A DNA stretch of 64,000 bases. Source: Erythrobacter sp. (lineage in GTDB: Bacteria > Pseudomonadota > Alphaproteobacteria > Sphingomonadales > Sphingomonadaceae). Positions 1-7,597 of the stretch are shown piece by piece (position 1 is the first letter of the stretch; the number at the start of each line of letters is the position of its first letter). The notes under the pieces are model-generated. The model saw only the letters and a list, made by a program, of their open reading frames with translations, did not search any database and had not been told where the DNA came from. Made by a program: the position numbers and the translations under genes. Location: positions 1-64,000 of the forward strand of contig JAMNXO010000011.1 in the NCBI GenBank assembly GCA_023653115.1. The letters are read 5' to 3'.

Positions 1-710
1 CGCGCTTCCTGCTGGTCGGCACGCCGTCGGGGATCACGCTGGCAGGCGAAGGCGGCGCGCACCAGTCGATCAACACGCCGCTGATCGGGATGGGGCAGCC
101 GGGGCTCGAAAGCTTCGAGCCGGCCTTTGCCGACGAGGTGGCGCTGCTGATGGCCTGGGCCTTCGCGCATATGCAGGCGGACGAGGGGAGCTCGGTCTAC
201 CTCAGGCTCACCACCCGCCAGATCGAGCAACAAGCGCGCGGCGATGCGGCATGGGAAGCAGGCGCGCTCGCCGGGGCTTACTGGCTGCGCGAGCCTGCGC
301 CCGGCGCCAAGGCCGCCATAGCCTATTGCGGCGCGGTCGCACCCGAGGCGATCGCCGCGCGGGAGGCCTTGCAGGACGATCTCCCCGGCCTCGGCCTGCT
401 CGCGGTCACGTCGCCCGACCGGCTGCACCGCGAATGGTCTGCGGCGCGCGCCGCAAGGTGGAACGGGGCCAAGCGCACGCCCTCTCATATCGAGATGCTG
501 CTCGGCCAACTTGACCTCGACGCGGGCCTTGTCACCGTGCTCGACGGTTCGCCCGCTGCGCTGTCGTGGCTGGGCGGGGTGCGCGGTCAGCGGGTCAGCC
601 CGCTCGGCACCGACCGCTTCGGCCAGACCGGCGATCTCATCGACCTATACCGCACCTATCGCCTCGATAGCGACGCGATCATCGACGCCATGGCAGAGCT
701 GTTCCTTTAG
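1..710 (+). CDS. Pyruvate dehydrogenase E1 / transketolase-like protein, C-terminal part (5' end outside window)
   Basis: The reading frame is open from base 3 to the stop at 708-710, so the start lies upstream of the window. The visible part reads like the C-terminal half of the homodimeric pyruvate dehydrogenase E1 / transketolase superfamily: EGGAHQSI near the left edge belongs to the central pyrimidine-binding domain, and the end (SWLGGVRGQRV, then GTDRFGQTGDLIDLY) matches the transketolase C-terminal domain of AceE-like enzymes. These thiamin-diphosphate enzymes decarboxylate 2-oxoacids or move two-carbon units. The thiamin-binding N-terminal domain is not visible, so substrate and active-site integrity cannot be judged. 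Two SDR genes follow on the same strand after 83 bp, which hints at a small catabolic cluster. I am fairly sure of the superfamily and unsure of the exact reaction. Confidence 0.75.
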   Translation, partial: RFLLVGTPSGITLAGEGGAHQSINTPLIGMGQPGLESFEPAFADEVALLMAWAFAHMQADEGSSVYLRLTTRQIEQQARGDAAWEAGALAGAYWLREPAPGAKAAIAYCGAVAPEAIAAREALQDDLPGLGLLAVTSPDRLHREWSAARAARWNGAKRTPSHIEMLLGQLDLDAGLVTVLDGSPAALSWLGGVRGQRVSPLGTDRFGQTGDLIDLYRTYRLDSDAIIDAMAELFL

Positions 711-793
711 GCCTTCGCCACTGCGCCTAGTGGAAGCGCCAGTGTCGCTTGTCCGTCGCCGTCTTAGGGTTGGCGTGACAGGGAGGCACACGG

Positions 794-1567
794 ATGGGTA
801 TTCTCGACAGGTTCCGGCTCGATGGCGAGGTCGCGGTGGTGACTGGTGCGGGCAAGGGCATCGGGCGGGCGATCGCGATCGCGCTAGCCGAGGCGGGCGC
901 GGATGTGGCGCTGGCCGCACGCACGCAGGCCGATCTCGACAGCGTGGCGGGCGAGATTGAAGCGCTAGGCCGCCGCGCCCTGCCGCTGGCCACCGATGCC
1001 ACCGATCCCGAGGCGCTTGAACGGCTGGCCGAGACAACTGTGGCGCAGCTCGGCAAGCTGAGCATCTGGGTGAACAATGCGGGCGGCATTCCCGATGCAA
1101 CCCCGCGCTATCTGACCCGCACGCCCGAGGCCAATTTCGATGCGCAGATCGCGCTCAATCTGAAGGCGGTGTGGATGGGCGCGAGTGTCGCGGCGCGGCA
1201 CATGGGGGCGGATGGCGGGGCGATCGTCAACATCTCCTCGCGCTCGGCCTTTGGCCCGCAGGTCAAGAACGGGCCTTACGGGGCGGCAAAAGCGGCGGTG
1301 AACAGCCTGACGAGCACGCTCTCGGTGGAGCTCGCCCCGAAAATCCGGGTCAACGCGGTCGCGCCCGGGCCAGTGCCGACCGAGAATTTCGATGAGTGCA
1401 TGGGCACCGACACCGACGAAAAGCGCGAAAAGCTGCTGGCCATGATCGGCATCCCGATGGGCCGCTACGGCACGCCCGAGGATATTGCGGCCGCCGTGGT
1501 GTTCATGGCCTCGCCTGCGGCCAGCTGGGTGACGGGGCAATGTCTCTACGTCACCGGCGGCAGGTAA
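794..1567 (+). CDS. SDR family NAD(P)-dependent oxidoreductase
   Basis: A classical short-chain dehydrogenase/reductase of 257 residues. The N-terminal Rossmann motif TGAGKGIG binds NAD(P)H, NNAG stabilises the central sheet, the catalytic Ser is in IVNISSRS, and the catalytic Tyr/Lys are in YGAAKAA. The C-terminal part (PGPVPTENF, then a typical WVTGQCLYVTGG end) matches FabG-like 3-oxoacyl or hydroxysteroid-type reductases of about 250 residues. The start is supported by a GGGAGG Shine-Dalgarno about 7 bases upstream. A second SDR starts 9 bases after the stop, so the two are probably co-transcribed. The substrate is unknown; the nearby D-aminoacylase-like amidohydrolase and MFS transporter suggest breakdown of an imported compound, which is inference only. 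Confidence 0.9.
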   Translation: MGILDRFRLDGEVAVVTGAGKGIGRAIAIALAEAGADVALAARTQADLDSVAGEIEALGRRALPLATDATDPEALERLAETTVAQLGKLSIWVNNAGGIPDATPRYLTRTPEANFDAQIALNLKAVWMGASVAARHMGADGGAIVNISSRSAFGPQVKNGPYGAAKAAVNSLTSTLSVELAPKIRVNAVAPGPVPTENFDECMGTDTDEKREKLLAMIGIPMGRYGTPEDIAAAVVFMASPAASWVTGQCLYVTGGR

Positions 1568-1576
1568 GGCGGCGGG

Positions 1577-2365
1577 ATGGATCTGGGCATCAGAGGCCGC
1601 CGCGCGCTGGTCAATGGCGGCAGCGCCGGGATGGGGAGCGGCGCGGCGCTGGCCCTGGCGCGCGAGGGAGTGGAAGTGTTCATCTCCGCGCGCGGAGCCG
1701 AGCGGCTGGAGCAGACCTGCCGCGCCATCGCGGCCGAGACCGGCGCCAAGGTCCACGCGCTTGTCGCCGATCATGCCAGCGAGGAAGGGCGCACAGCGAT
1801 CCTCGCCGCGATCCCCGATCCCGACATTCTGGTGGCCACTTGCGCCCCGCCGCCCTTCACCGGCGATTTCCGCGAGGTTTCGCGCGAGGCGTTCGAGGCA
1901 TCCGTGGCGACCGCGCTCCTGAGCCCGATCGACTACATCAAGGCCGTTACCGGCCCGATGGTGGCGCGGCGCTGGGGGCGGATCGTCAATATCAGCACCG
2001 GTGCGGCCAAGTATCCCGCGGCGATGCGCGTGCTCTCCGGGCCTCCGAGAGCGGCGCTGGCGAATTACTGCCACGCCATCTCCAAGGAGCTGGCGCGGCA
2101 CAATGTCACGATCAATTCGGTGCTGCCGGGGATGCATCACACCCCGGGCATCGAAGACATCCTCGGCCCGCGCGCCGAAGCCAACGGGCGTTCTTATGAC
2201 GAAGAGGTCGCCGCCTTTGTCGAGGCGGTGCGCCTGCCCGCCGGGCGCTTTGGCGATGCCGAGGACCTGGGCGTGCTGGTCGCGATGTTTTGCGCCGATC
2301 AGGCGAGCTATGTCACCGGCCAATCGCTGGTGGTCGATGGCGGGATCGGGACGTCGGCCTTCTAG
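1577..2365 (+). CDS. Atypical SDR oxidoreductase lacking the YxxxK motif
   Basis: A 262-residue SDR-fold protein directly behind the previous SDR. The cofactor-binding glycine motif (GGSAGMGSG) and the end of the fold (SYVTGQSLVVDGGIG) are present, and the Ser region IVNIST is kept. Where classical SDRs have Tyr-x-x-x-Lys this protein reads LSGPPRAALANY, so the usual proton donor and its partner lysine are replaced. This matches a known group of FabG-like SDRs with an SxxxR-type substitution, which may use another residue or act on a different substrate. The stop codon overlaps the convergent amidohydrolase stop by 4 bp. The SDR assignment is secure; activity and substrate are not. Confidence 0.85.
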   Translation: MDLGIRGRRALVNGGSAGMGSGAALALAREGVEVFISARGAERLEQTCRAIAAETGAKVHALVADHASEEGRTAILAAIPDPDILVATCAPPPFTGDFREVSREAFEASVATALLSPIDYIKAVTGPMVARRWGRIVNISTGAAKYPAAMRVLSGPPRAALANYCHAISKELARHNVTINSVLPGMHHTPGIEDILGPRAEANGRSYDEEVAAFVEAVRLPAGRFGDAEDLGVLVAMFCADQASYVTGQSLVVDGGIGTSAF

Positions 2366-4083
2366 GCTGCCGCCTTATACCCCGCGCCGCGCACCAGCTT
2401 TCCGGGACGCGCGCCGGTTGACTGGTCAAAGCGGCGGATGATCTCGCCTGCCACGATGGTCGCCTCGTAGCCGGTGGCGCGCTGGTGCAGGCGCCGGCCG
2501 CCTGCGGGCAGATCGCGCACCACTTCGGGCACGTGCAAGGTAAGACCGTCAAGGTCGATTACATTGAGGTCGGCCCGCCCGCCCACAGCAAGTGTGCCGC
2601 GATCATGCAGCCCCACCGCGCCTGCGGCCTTGGCGCCAAGCATATGCACCGCTTCGGCCAGCCCGAGTCGCAACGGGCCCTGTTTCTGCACGAACTGGGT
2701 CAGCAGATAGGTCGAATAGCTGGCATCGCAGATCGCCCCGTAATGCGCTCCGCCATCGCCAAGTCCCGGGACGCAATGCGGGTGGCGCAGCATCTCATGG
2801 GCGCTGTCCAAGGTGGCGTTCTCGTAATTGCCCAGCGCGGCGAGGAACAGCCCGCGGCCCTCGGTTTCCAGCAGGCGGTCGTAAGCCACTTCCTGCGGGG
2901 TGCAGCCGCGCGCGGCGGCCTGTCCTGCCATGCTCATGTGGGCGGGCGGGGCGTAGTCGGGCGGGTTGTCGAGCGGGAACAGCCAGCGCCAGTTGCGCGC
3001 CAGCTCGTTGAAGGGATGGCCCGGGCCGAAATCCTCGCTCAGCAGCGCCGCACGCAGAGCCGGATCGCGCATCGCGGCGACTTGCTCCGGGATGCTGAGA
3101 TGCGCGATCTTGGCCCAGCTCGGGCACAGCACAAAGGGATGCACCGTCAGTTCCAGCCCGGCGATCAGCCCGATCGGGCGCGGCATGACTTGCGCATTGG
3201 CAACGCCGCCCGCCGCATTGGTGGCCTCGAGCATCTCCAGCACCCGCCGCCAGCGCGGCGGCGCGTCATTGCCTGAGGCTAGCGTGAAGGTCGCCGGACG
3301 ACCGCTGGCGGCGATCACACGCTCGATCACGCGGTATTCCTTGTCCCACCCGACAAAGGCATCGAGCACCACCTGGAATGTCCCGGCGCCCGCATCCTTC
3401 ATGCCGCTGGTAATCGCTTCCAGTTCGGCAATGTCGGTGTCGAAGGTGGGGATCGCCTCGCCGTCAGCAGTCTTGTGGATCGAGAGCCGCGAGGTCGCAA
3501 AGCCGATTGCGCCGGCGCGCATGGCGTCGGCGGTCAGTTGTCGCATCATCGCCAAGTCATCCGTTGTGGCGACTTCGCGTGCAGCCCCGCGCTCGCCCAT
3601 TGCATAGACCCGCAAGGGCGAGTGCGGCAGATAGGCGGCGACATCTATATCGCGCTTTCCGGTAGCGACCTTGTCGAGATATTCGGGGAAGGTCTCCCAG
3701 TCCCAGTCCAGCCCCTCGGTCATCACCACGCCGGGGATGTCCTCGACCCCTTCCATGACATTGATCAGCATATCGTGATCGCTCTTGCGGCAGGGCGCAA
3801 AGCCGACCCCGCAATTGCCCATCACCGCCGTTGTCACTCCGTGCGAGGAGGAGGGGGAGAGCTCCTCGGCCCAGATGCATTGTCCGTCATAATGGGTGTG
3901 CACGTCGATAAAGCCGGGTGTGACAACGCGGCCCTTGGCGTCGATCTCCTCGGCCCCGCGTCCGCCCACCTGCCCGATGGCAGCGATCCGGCCGGCGCTG
4001 ATGGCGATGTCGCCATCGATCAGGTCGCCGCCTGTGCCGTCGGCAATCGTGCCGCCGCGGATCACCAAATCATACTCGGCCAT
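2362..4083 (-). CDS. N-acyl-D-amino-acid deacylase family amidohydrolase
   Basis: A 573-residue metal-dependent amidohydrolase of the D-aminoacylase/dihydroorotase-like superfamily. The N-terminal beta-sandwich strand (YDLVIRGGTIADG) is followed by the metal-binding motif PGFIDVHTHYDGQ near residue 60, then GVTTAVMGNCGVGFAP, which carries the conserved cysteine typical of D-aminoacylases. The C-terminal part has the GDGGAHYG stretch and a final sandwich half with GRADLNVIDL. Such enzymes hydrolyse N-acyl-D-amino acids or related cyclic amides in the cytoplasm, and no signal peptide is seen. The length is normal for the family. The gene converges on the SDR pair, and the MAPEG gene lies 3 bp upstream in the same direction, so those two may be co-transcribed. 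The exact substrate is unknown. Confidence 0.85.
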   Translation of the reverse strand: MAEYDLVIRGGTIADGTGGDLIDGDIAISAGRIAAIGQVGGRGAEEIDAKGRVVTPGFIDVHTHYDGQCIWAEELSPSSSHGVTTAVMGNCGVGFAPCRKSDHDMLINVMEGVEDIPGVVMTEGLDWDWETFPEYLDKVATGKRDIDVAAYLPHSPLRVYAMGERGAAREVATTDDLAMMRQLTADAMRAGAIGFATSRLSIHKTADGEAIPTFDTDIAELEAITSGMKDAGAGTFQVVLDAFVGWDKEYRVIERVIAASGRPATFTLASGNDAPPRWRRVLEMLEATNAAGGVANAQVMPRPIGLIAGLELTVHPFVLCPSWAKIAHLSIPEQVAAMRDPALRAALLSEDFGPGHPFNELARNWRWLFPLDNPPDYAPPAHMSMAGQAAARGCTPQEVAYDRLLETEGRGLFLAALGNYENATLDSAHEMLRHPHCVPGLGDGGAHYGAICDASYSTYLLTQFVQKQGPLRLGLAEAVHMLGAKAAGAVGLHDRGTLAVGGRADLNVIDLDGLTLHVPEVVRDLPAGGRRLHQRATGYEATIVAGEIIRRFDQSTGARPGKLVRGAGYKAAA

Positions 4084-4086
4084 GCC

Positions 4087-4488
4087 TCAGGCTCCTCCCA
4101 CCAGCTTCACGATCCCGCCGATCAGCGAGCCGAGCACGAAGATATAGATGACCGGCATCGAGAGATAGAGCGGCAAACGCCGCTTATCGGCCGCCTTGTG
4201 ATAGCCCAGTGCATAGAGCACCCGCATCACCGGCCAGATCGCCCCGATCCCCGCCGCCCAGAGCGGGCTCACGACATAGGCGAACAGCCACATCCCGGGC
4301 AGGAACAGCACCAGATGTTCGAGCGTGTTGAGGTGCGCACGGACATAGCGTTCATACTCCTCCGGCCCGCTATGCGAGGGCGGTTCGATCTTGAAACGCA
4401 CCCGCGCCAGCCCCGCCATCAGCAGCGTGAAGTAATAGGCCAGCAGCCCCAGCGCGCTGACGATCACGACGTAGACGTAAGGATCCAT
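4087..4488 (-). CDS. MAPEG family membrane protein
   Basis: A 133-residue integral membrane protein with about four hydrophobic segments. The family signature ERYVRAHLNTLEHL lies after the first transmembrane helix and is typical of MAPEG proteins (membrane-associated proteins in eicosanoid and glutathione metabolism), together with the conserved ALGYHKAADKRR region. Bacterial members are small glutathione-dependent or orphan membrane proteins of 130-150 residues, mostly without a known reaction. It starts divergently from the MFS transporter across 166 bp and ends 3 bp before the amidohydrolase start, which suggests one transcript. The family call is firm; the function is not. Confidence 0.85.
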   Translation of the reverse strand: MDPYVYVVIVSALGLLAYYFTLLMAGLARVRFKIEPPSHSGPEEYERYVRAHLNTLEHLVLFLPGMWLFAYVVSPLWAAGIGAIWPVMRVLYALGYHKAADKRRLPLYLSMPVIYIFVLGSLIGGIVKLVGGA

Positions 4489-4531
4489 GACTTTGCCGCG
4501 CCTCTCCCGTTGAGTATCGGGGGTGCCGCAG

Positions 4532-4560
4532 GTGGCAGGCAGGCGGCAACTGCCACTTTT
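4532..4560 (+). other. Stem-loop in divergent intergenic region
   Basis: A 7-bp perfect inverted repeat (GTGGCAG at 4532-4538, CTGCCAC at 4550-4556) encloses an 11-base loop and is followed by four T on the plus strand. No plus-strand gene lies just upstream, so this is unlikely to be a simple terminator. It may be an operator or leader structure for the divergent MAPEG and MFS genes. It could also be chance in GC-rich sequence. Confidence 0.25.
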
Positions 4561-4654
4561 GCGCCAAGCGGCTTTACCCGCGCGCCATTTGCCTCAATGA
4601 TGCACTCCGAGAAGAGAGAGGCCGCGCGGTAATGCGGCTGCGGGAAGGGATCTG

Positions 4655-6181
4655 ATGACGCAATCGAATGCGGCTGCGGCGGACACGTCGGCGGCCGAGG
4701 GCTATGGTTCGGCGGGCTATCGCGGCTATGTGCTGGGCGCGCTGCTGCTGGTCTATGTGTTCAACTTCATTGACCGCACCATCGTCAACATCCTGACCGA
4801 GCCGATCAAGACCAGCTTCGGGCTGGAGGACTGGCAGATGGGCCTGCTCGGCGGCCCGGCCTTTGCGGTGCTCTACACCTTCCTCGGCATGCCGATCGCG
4901 CGGCTGGCAGAGCGGCATAACCGGGTGGTCATCATCGCGGCTGCCGTGGCGATCTGGAGCCTGTTCACCGCGTTATGCGGCTTCGCCGCTTCGTTCCTCG
5001 CTCTGTTCCTGTTTCGCATCGGGGTGAGCATTGGCGAGGCGGGCTGCACCCCGCCGGCGCAATCGCTGATCGCCGACTATTTCAAGCCTTCGAGCCGCGC
5101 CACGGCAGTTTCGATTTATGCGCTGGGCGTGCCGCTGGGCGGGATGCTGGCCTCGCTGTTCGGCGGGCAATTGGCCGGGCTCGATGGCGCGGCGTTTGGC
5201 GCGTGGATCAATGGCATGGGGCTGGGCTGGATGTTCGGCAGCCTCGACTGGAGCCAAGTCGAGGGCTGGCGCGTCGCCTTCGTGGTGGTCGGCCTGCCCG
5301 GCCTGCTGCTGTCGCTCGTCGTATGGCGCACCGTGGCCGAGCCGCCGCGCGGCTATACCGATCCGGCCGCGCTGCAAGGGCTGGAGCGCGCGAGCTTCGG
5401 CGAGGCGCTGGGCGTGCTGCTGAAGAAGCCCGCCTATCGCCAAGTAGTGATGGGGGCGACTGTAGCCTCGTTTGTCGGTTACGGCGTCGGCCAGTTCACC
5501 ACCTCGTTCCTGATGCGCACCCACCAGCTTTCGATCGGCGATGCCTCGCTGTTGTTCGGGATCATTCTGGGGGTGATGGCGGGGATCGGCGTGTTCGCTT
5601 CGGGCTGGCTCGCCGACCGGTTGTCCAAACGCTACCCCAAGGCGCTGTCATGGCTGCCGGCGGCGGGCATGGGTGCCTCGGTGCCGCTTTATGCCTTCGG
5701 TTTTCTGGCAGACAGCCTGTGGCTCGCCATGCCCGCGCTGATGGTGGCGGCGATGATCCACTATTTCTATCTCGGCCCGATGTATGCGGTTTCGGGCGGG
5801 GTGGTCGACAGCCGGATGCGGGCGACCGCGGTGGCGATCACGCTCTTTGTGGTCAATCTGCTGGGCTACGGCCTCGGCCCGCTGGTGATCGGCATCCTGT
5901 CGACCGTGCTCAAGAGCGTGTTTCTGGATGGCGGCGCGGCAGCGGGGCTGACGCTGGAGGCATGCAAGCCGCTGATGGCACTCGCACCCGAGGCCAAGGC
6001 GGCGCTGGTCGGGGTCGATCTGGCGCGGATCGAGGCCTGCGCCAGTGCCGAGGCGCGCGGGCTTCAGTGGTCGATCGTGATCTTCGCCTGCGGTTACGGC
6101 TGGGCGGCGCTGCATTACCTGCTGGCCGGGCGCACCTTGCAGGCCGACATGATCGCCTATGCCGACCCTGCCAAGGGGTGA
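4655..6181 (+). CDS. MFS transporter (spinster-like)
   Basis: A 508-residue major facilitator with about 12 transmembrane segments. The first helix region contains FNFIDRTIVN, the mark of the spinster-like/hexuronate group, and the loop after helix 2 carries a motif-A-like stretch (GMPIARLAERHNR). A C-terminal cytoplasmic-side repeat (SGWLADRLSKRYPK) is the second motif-A copy. A long loop near residues 430-470 contains several alanine-rich and cysteine-containing stretches. A GGGAAGG ribosome-binding site precedes the start. In sphingomonads these carriers sit with catabolic genes and import aromatic or organic acids, so it may feed the SDR/amidohydrolase cluster. The substrate cannot be read from sequence. 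Confidence 0.85.
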   Translation: MTQSNAAAADTSAAEGYGSAGYRGYVLGALLLVYVFNFIDRTIVNILTEPIKTSFGLEDWQMGLLGGPAFAVLYTFLGMPIARLAERHNRVVIIAAAVAIWSLFTALCGFAASFLALFLFRIGVSIGEAGCTPPAQSLIADYFKPSSRATAVSIYALGVPLGGMLASLFGGQLAGLDGAAFGAWINGMGLGWMFGSLDWSQVEGWRVAFVVVGLPGLLLSLVVWRTVAEPPRGYTDPAALQGLERASFGEALGVLLKKPAYRQVVMGATVASFVGYGVGQFTTSFLMRTHQLSIGDASLLFGIILGVMAGIGVFASGWLADRLSKRYPKALSWLPAAGMGASVPLYAFGFLADSLWLAMPALMVAAMIHYFYLGPMYAVSGGVVDSRMRATAVAITLFVVNLLGYGLGPLVIGILSTVLKSVFLDGGAAAGLTLEACKPLMALAPEAKAALVGVDLARIEACASAEARGLQWSIVIFACGYGWAALHYLLAGRTLQADMIAYADPAKG

Positions 6182-6182
6182 G

Positions 6183-6563
6183 CTAGGCGACGTCGAAGCT
6201 GACCACGCCGGTGATCAAATGGCCATCGGTGGCGGTTGTCTGCCAGCGCACTTCATAGGTGCCGGCGGACAAGGGCTTCTTGAGGCTCAGGGTCATCGTC
6301 TGGCGATCCGGCGACCAGCCCGTGGTGAAGTTGCGGATCACCATTTCGCCATGGTTCGCCATGCCCGGCATCGCCGTCATCACGATGCTGGCAGCCGCGC
6401 TCGCCTGATCGACCGGCTTGTCGAAGGCAAGGGTGATGGCCTTGGGCGCCTTGGCGGTGCTTCCCGCAGCCGGGGTGGCAGCCGTTACAGAGACATGGGC
6501 CGAAACCGCAGCAGGCACAGCAAGCCCGATGGCAAAGGCAGCAAGCAGGGCAGGGACACGCAT
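6183..6563 (-). CDS. copC: Copper resistance protein CopC
   Basis: A 126-residue periplasmic protein. I chose the ATG at 6561-6563 because it follows a GGAG ribosome-binding site and opens a clean signal peptide (MRVPALLAAFAIGLAVPAAV...). Cleavage after VSA would leave a mature protein beginning with His, the N-terminal copper(II) ligand of CopC/PcoC. The fold features are the opening TPAAGSTAKAP strand, a Met/His stretch (MTAMPGMANHGEM) and the C-terminal ATDGHLITG motif with the second histidine. CopC carries copper in the periplasm and usually works with CopA, CopB and CopD; no CopD is present here. It is the last gene of merR-copA-copB-copC, 29 bp after copB. Confidence 0.92.
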   Translation of the reverse strand: MRVPALLAAFAIGLAVPAAVSAHVSVTAATPAAGSTAKAPKAITLAFDKPVDQASAAASIVMTAMPGMANHGEMVIRNFTTGWSPDRQTMTLSLKKPLSAGTYEVRWQTTATDGHLITGVVSFDVA

Positions 6564-6592
6564 AGGGGTACTCCGTTTAAGAACCAGAAAAG

Positions 6593-7597
6593 TCAGAACC
6601 AGAAACGTACACCGGCAACGAAGCTGATGACGGAAGGATCCTCGCCGCGCGCGCGGGCGAAGTCGGCTCCGTTGCCGGTGCGCCATGATTGCTCGATGCC
6701 GATGTAAGGCGCAAACTCGCGCTTGATCTCGTAACGCAGCCGCGCGCCGATCTCGATCTGGTCAAGCCCTGCACCCACTCCGAGCAGCGCGATGTCCTGC
6801 GCTGACAGATTGGCCTCGATACGCGGCTGGAGGATCAGACGCTGGGTGATGCGCTGATCGATCTCGGCCTCGATGCGGGCGGTGATGTCGCCGCGGTGCG
6901 AGACGAACAGTGCAGCGTCCACCTCGAACAGATAGGGCGCAAGGCCCTGCACGCCGATCACGGCATGGGTGGTGTCCGGCCCGCCAATATCATGGCGCAC
7001 CCCGGCCTGCAGATCCCAGAACGGCGCGAAAGCGCGGGCGTAGAGCGCTTGCACTTCGGCATCATCGGGGCTTTCCCCGAATTCACCTTCGCCTTCGCTC
7101 TTGAACCACAACCGTTCGGTCGGGCCGCCGTAATAGCCCTGGATGTCCCACAGATAAGCATCAGCCCCATCGCGTACCTGGGCTTCAAGCCGGTCACCCT
7201 GGAACCAGAACACGGGGAAATCACCGTGGGTCTTGCGCAGATCCTCGCGCGAGGCGGCCATGGCATCGGCGCCCCAGATCGCATCCGCTGCCCGGGGAGG
7301 CCCGCTGCCGGCGGCGGCAGGCGGCGGGGTTTCCATCGTCGGGCCAGGCGAGGCGGGCGGTGTCATCGCACTCATATCATGCCCTGCGTGCGGATCGGCT
7401 GCGGGCGCGGGCATGGCATGGCCTGCGTGAGGATCGGTTTCCTGCGCCGCCATGTCATGCCCGGCGTGGGGGTCGGGCGCGGGAGCGGGCGTTGGAGCAG
7501 GCGCAGGCGCAGGCGCAGGCGTATGCTCGTGATGCTGGTGTTGCGCAGCAAGCGGTGATGCCGCCAGCAAGGCTGCCAGGCAAAGGGCGGTTTTCAC
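6593..7597 (-). CDS. copB: Copper resistance outer-membrane protein CopB
   Basis: CopB/PcoB family, 334 residues from a GTG start at 7595-7597. The GTG overlaps the copA stop (GTGA) and begins a signal peptide (residues 1-20, ending LAAQ); an upstream extension in the same frame is antisense-like sequence within copA. The signal is followed by a His tract, a Pro-Ala linker and three DPHAGHxM repeats that should bind copper. The C-terminal 230 residues form the CopB beta-barrel domain, with alternating amphipathic strands and a terminal Phe (FVAGVRFWF) as in outer-membrane barrels. CopB is thought to bind or sequester copper at the outer membrane. It is translationally coupled to copA. Confidence 0.92.
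   Translation of the reverse strand: MKTALCLAALLAASPLAAQHQHHEHTPAPAPAPAPTPAPAPDPHAGHDMAAQETDPHAGHAMPAPAADPHAGHDMSAMTPPASPGPTMETPPPAAAGSGPPRAADAIWGADAMAASREDLRKTHGDFPVFWFQGDRLEAQVRDGADAYLWDIQGYYGGPTERLWFKSEGEGEFGESPDDAEVQALYARAFAPFWDLQAGVRHDIGGPDTTHAVIGVQGLAPYLFEVDAALFVSHRGDITARIEAEIDQRITQRLILQPRIEANLSAQDIALLGVGAGLDQIEIGARLRYEIKREFAPYIGIEQSWRTGNGADFARARGEDPSVISFVAGVRFWF

Noticed and set aside
965..2323. A 452-codon minus-strand frame opposite the two SDR genes
   Set aside because: Low-complexity shadow of the SDR coding strand without family motifs.
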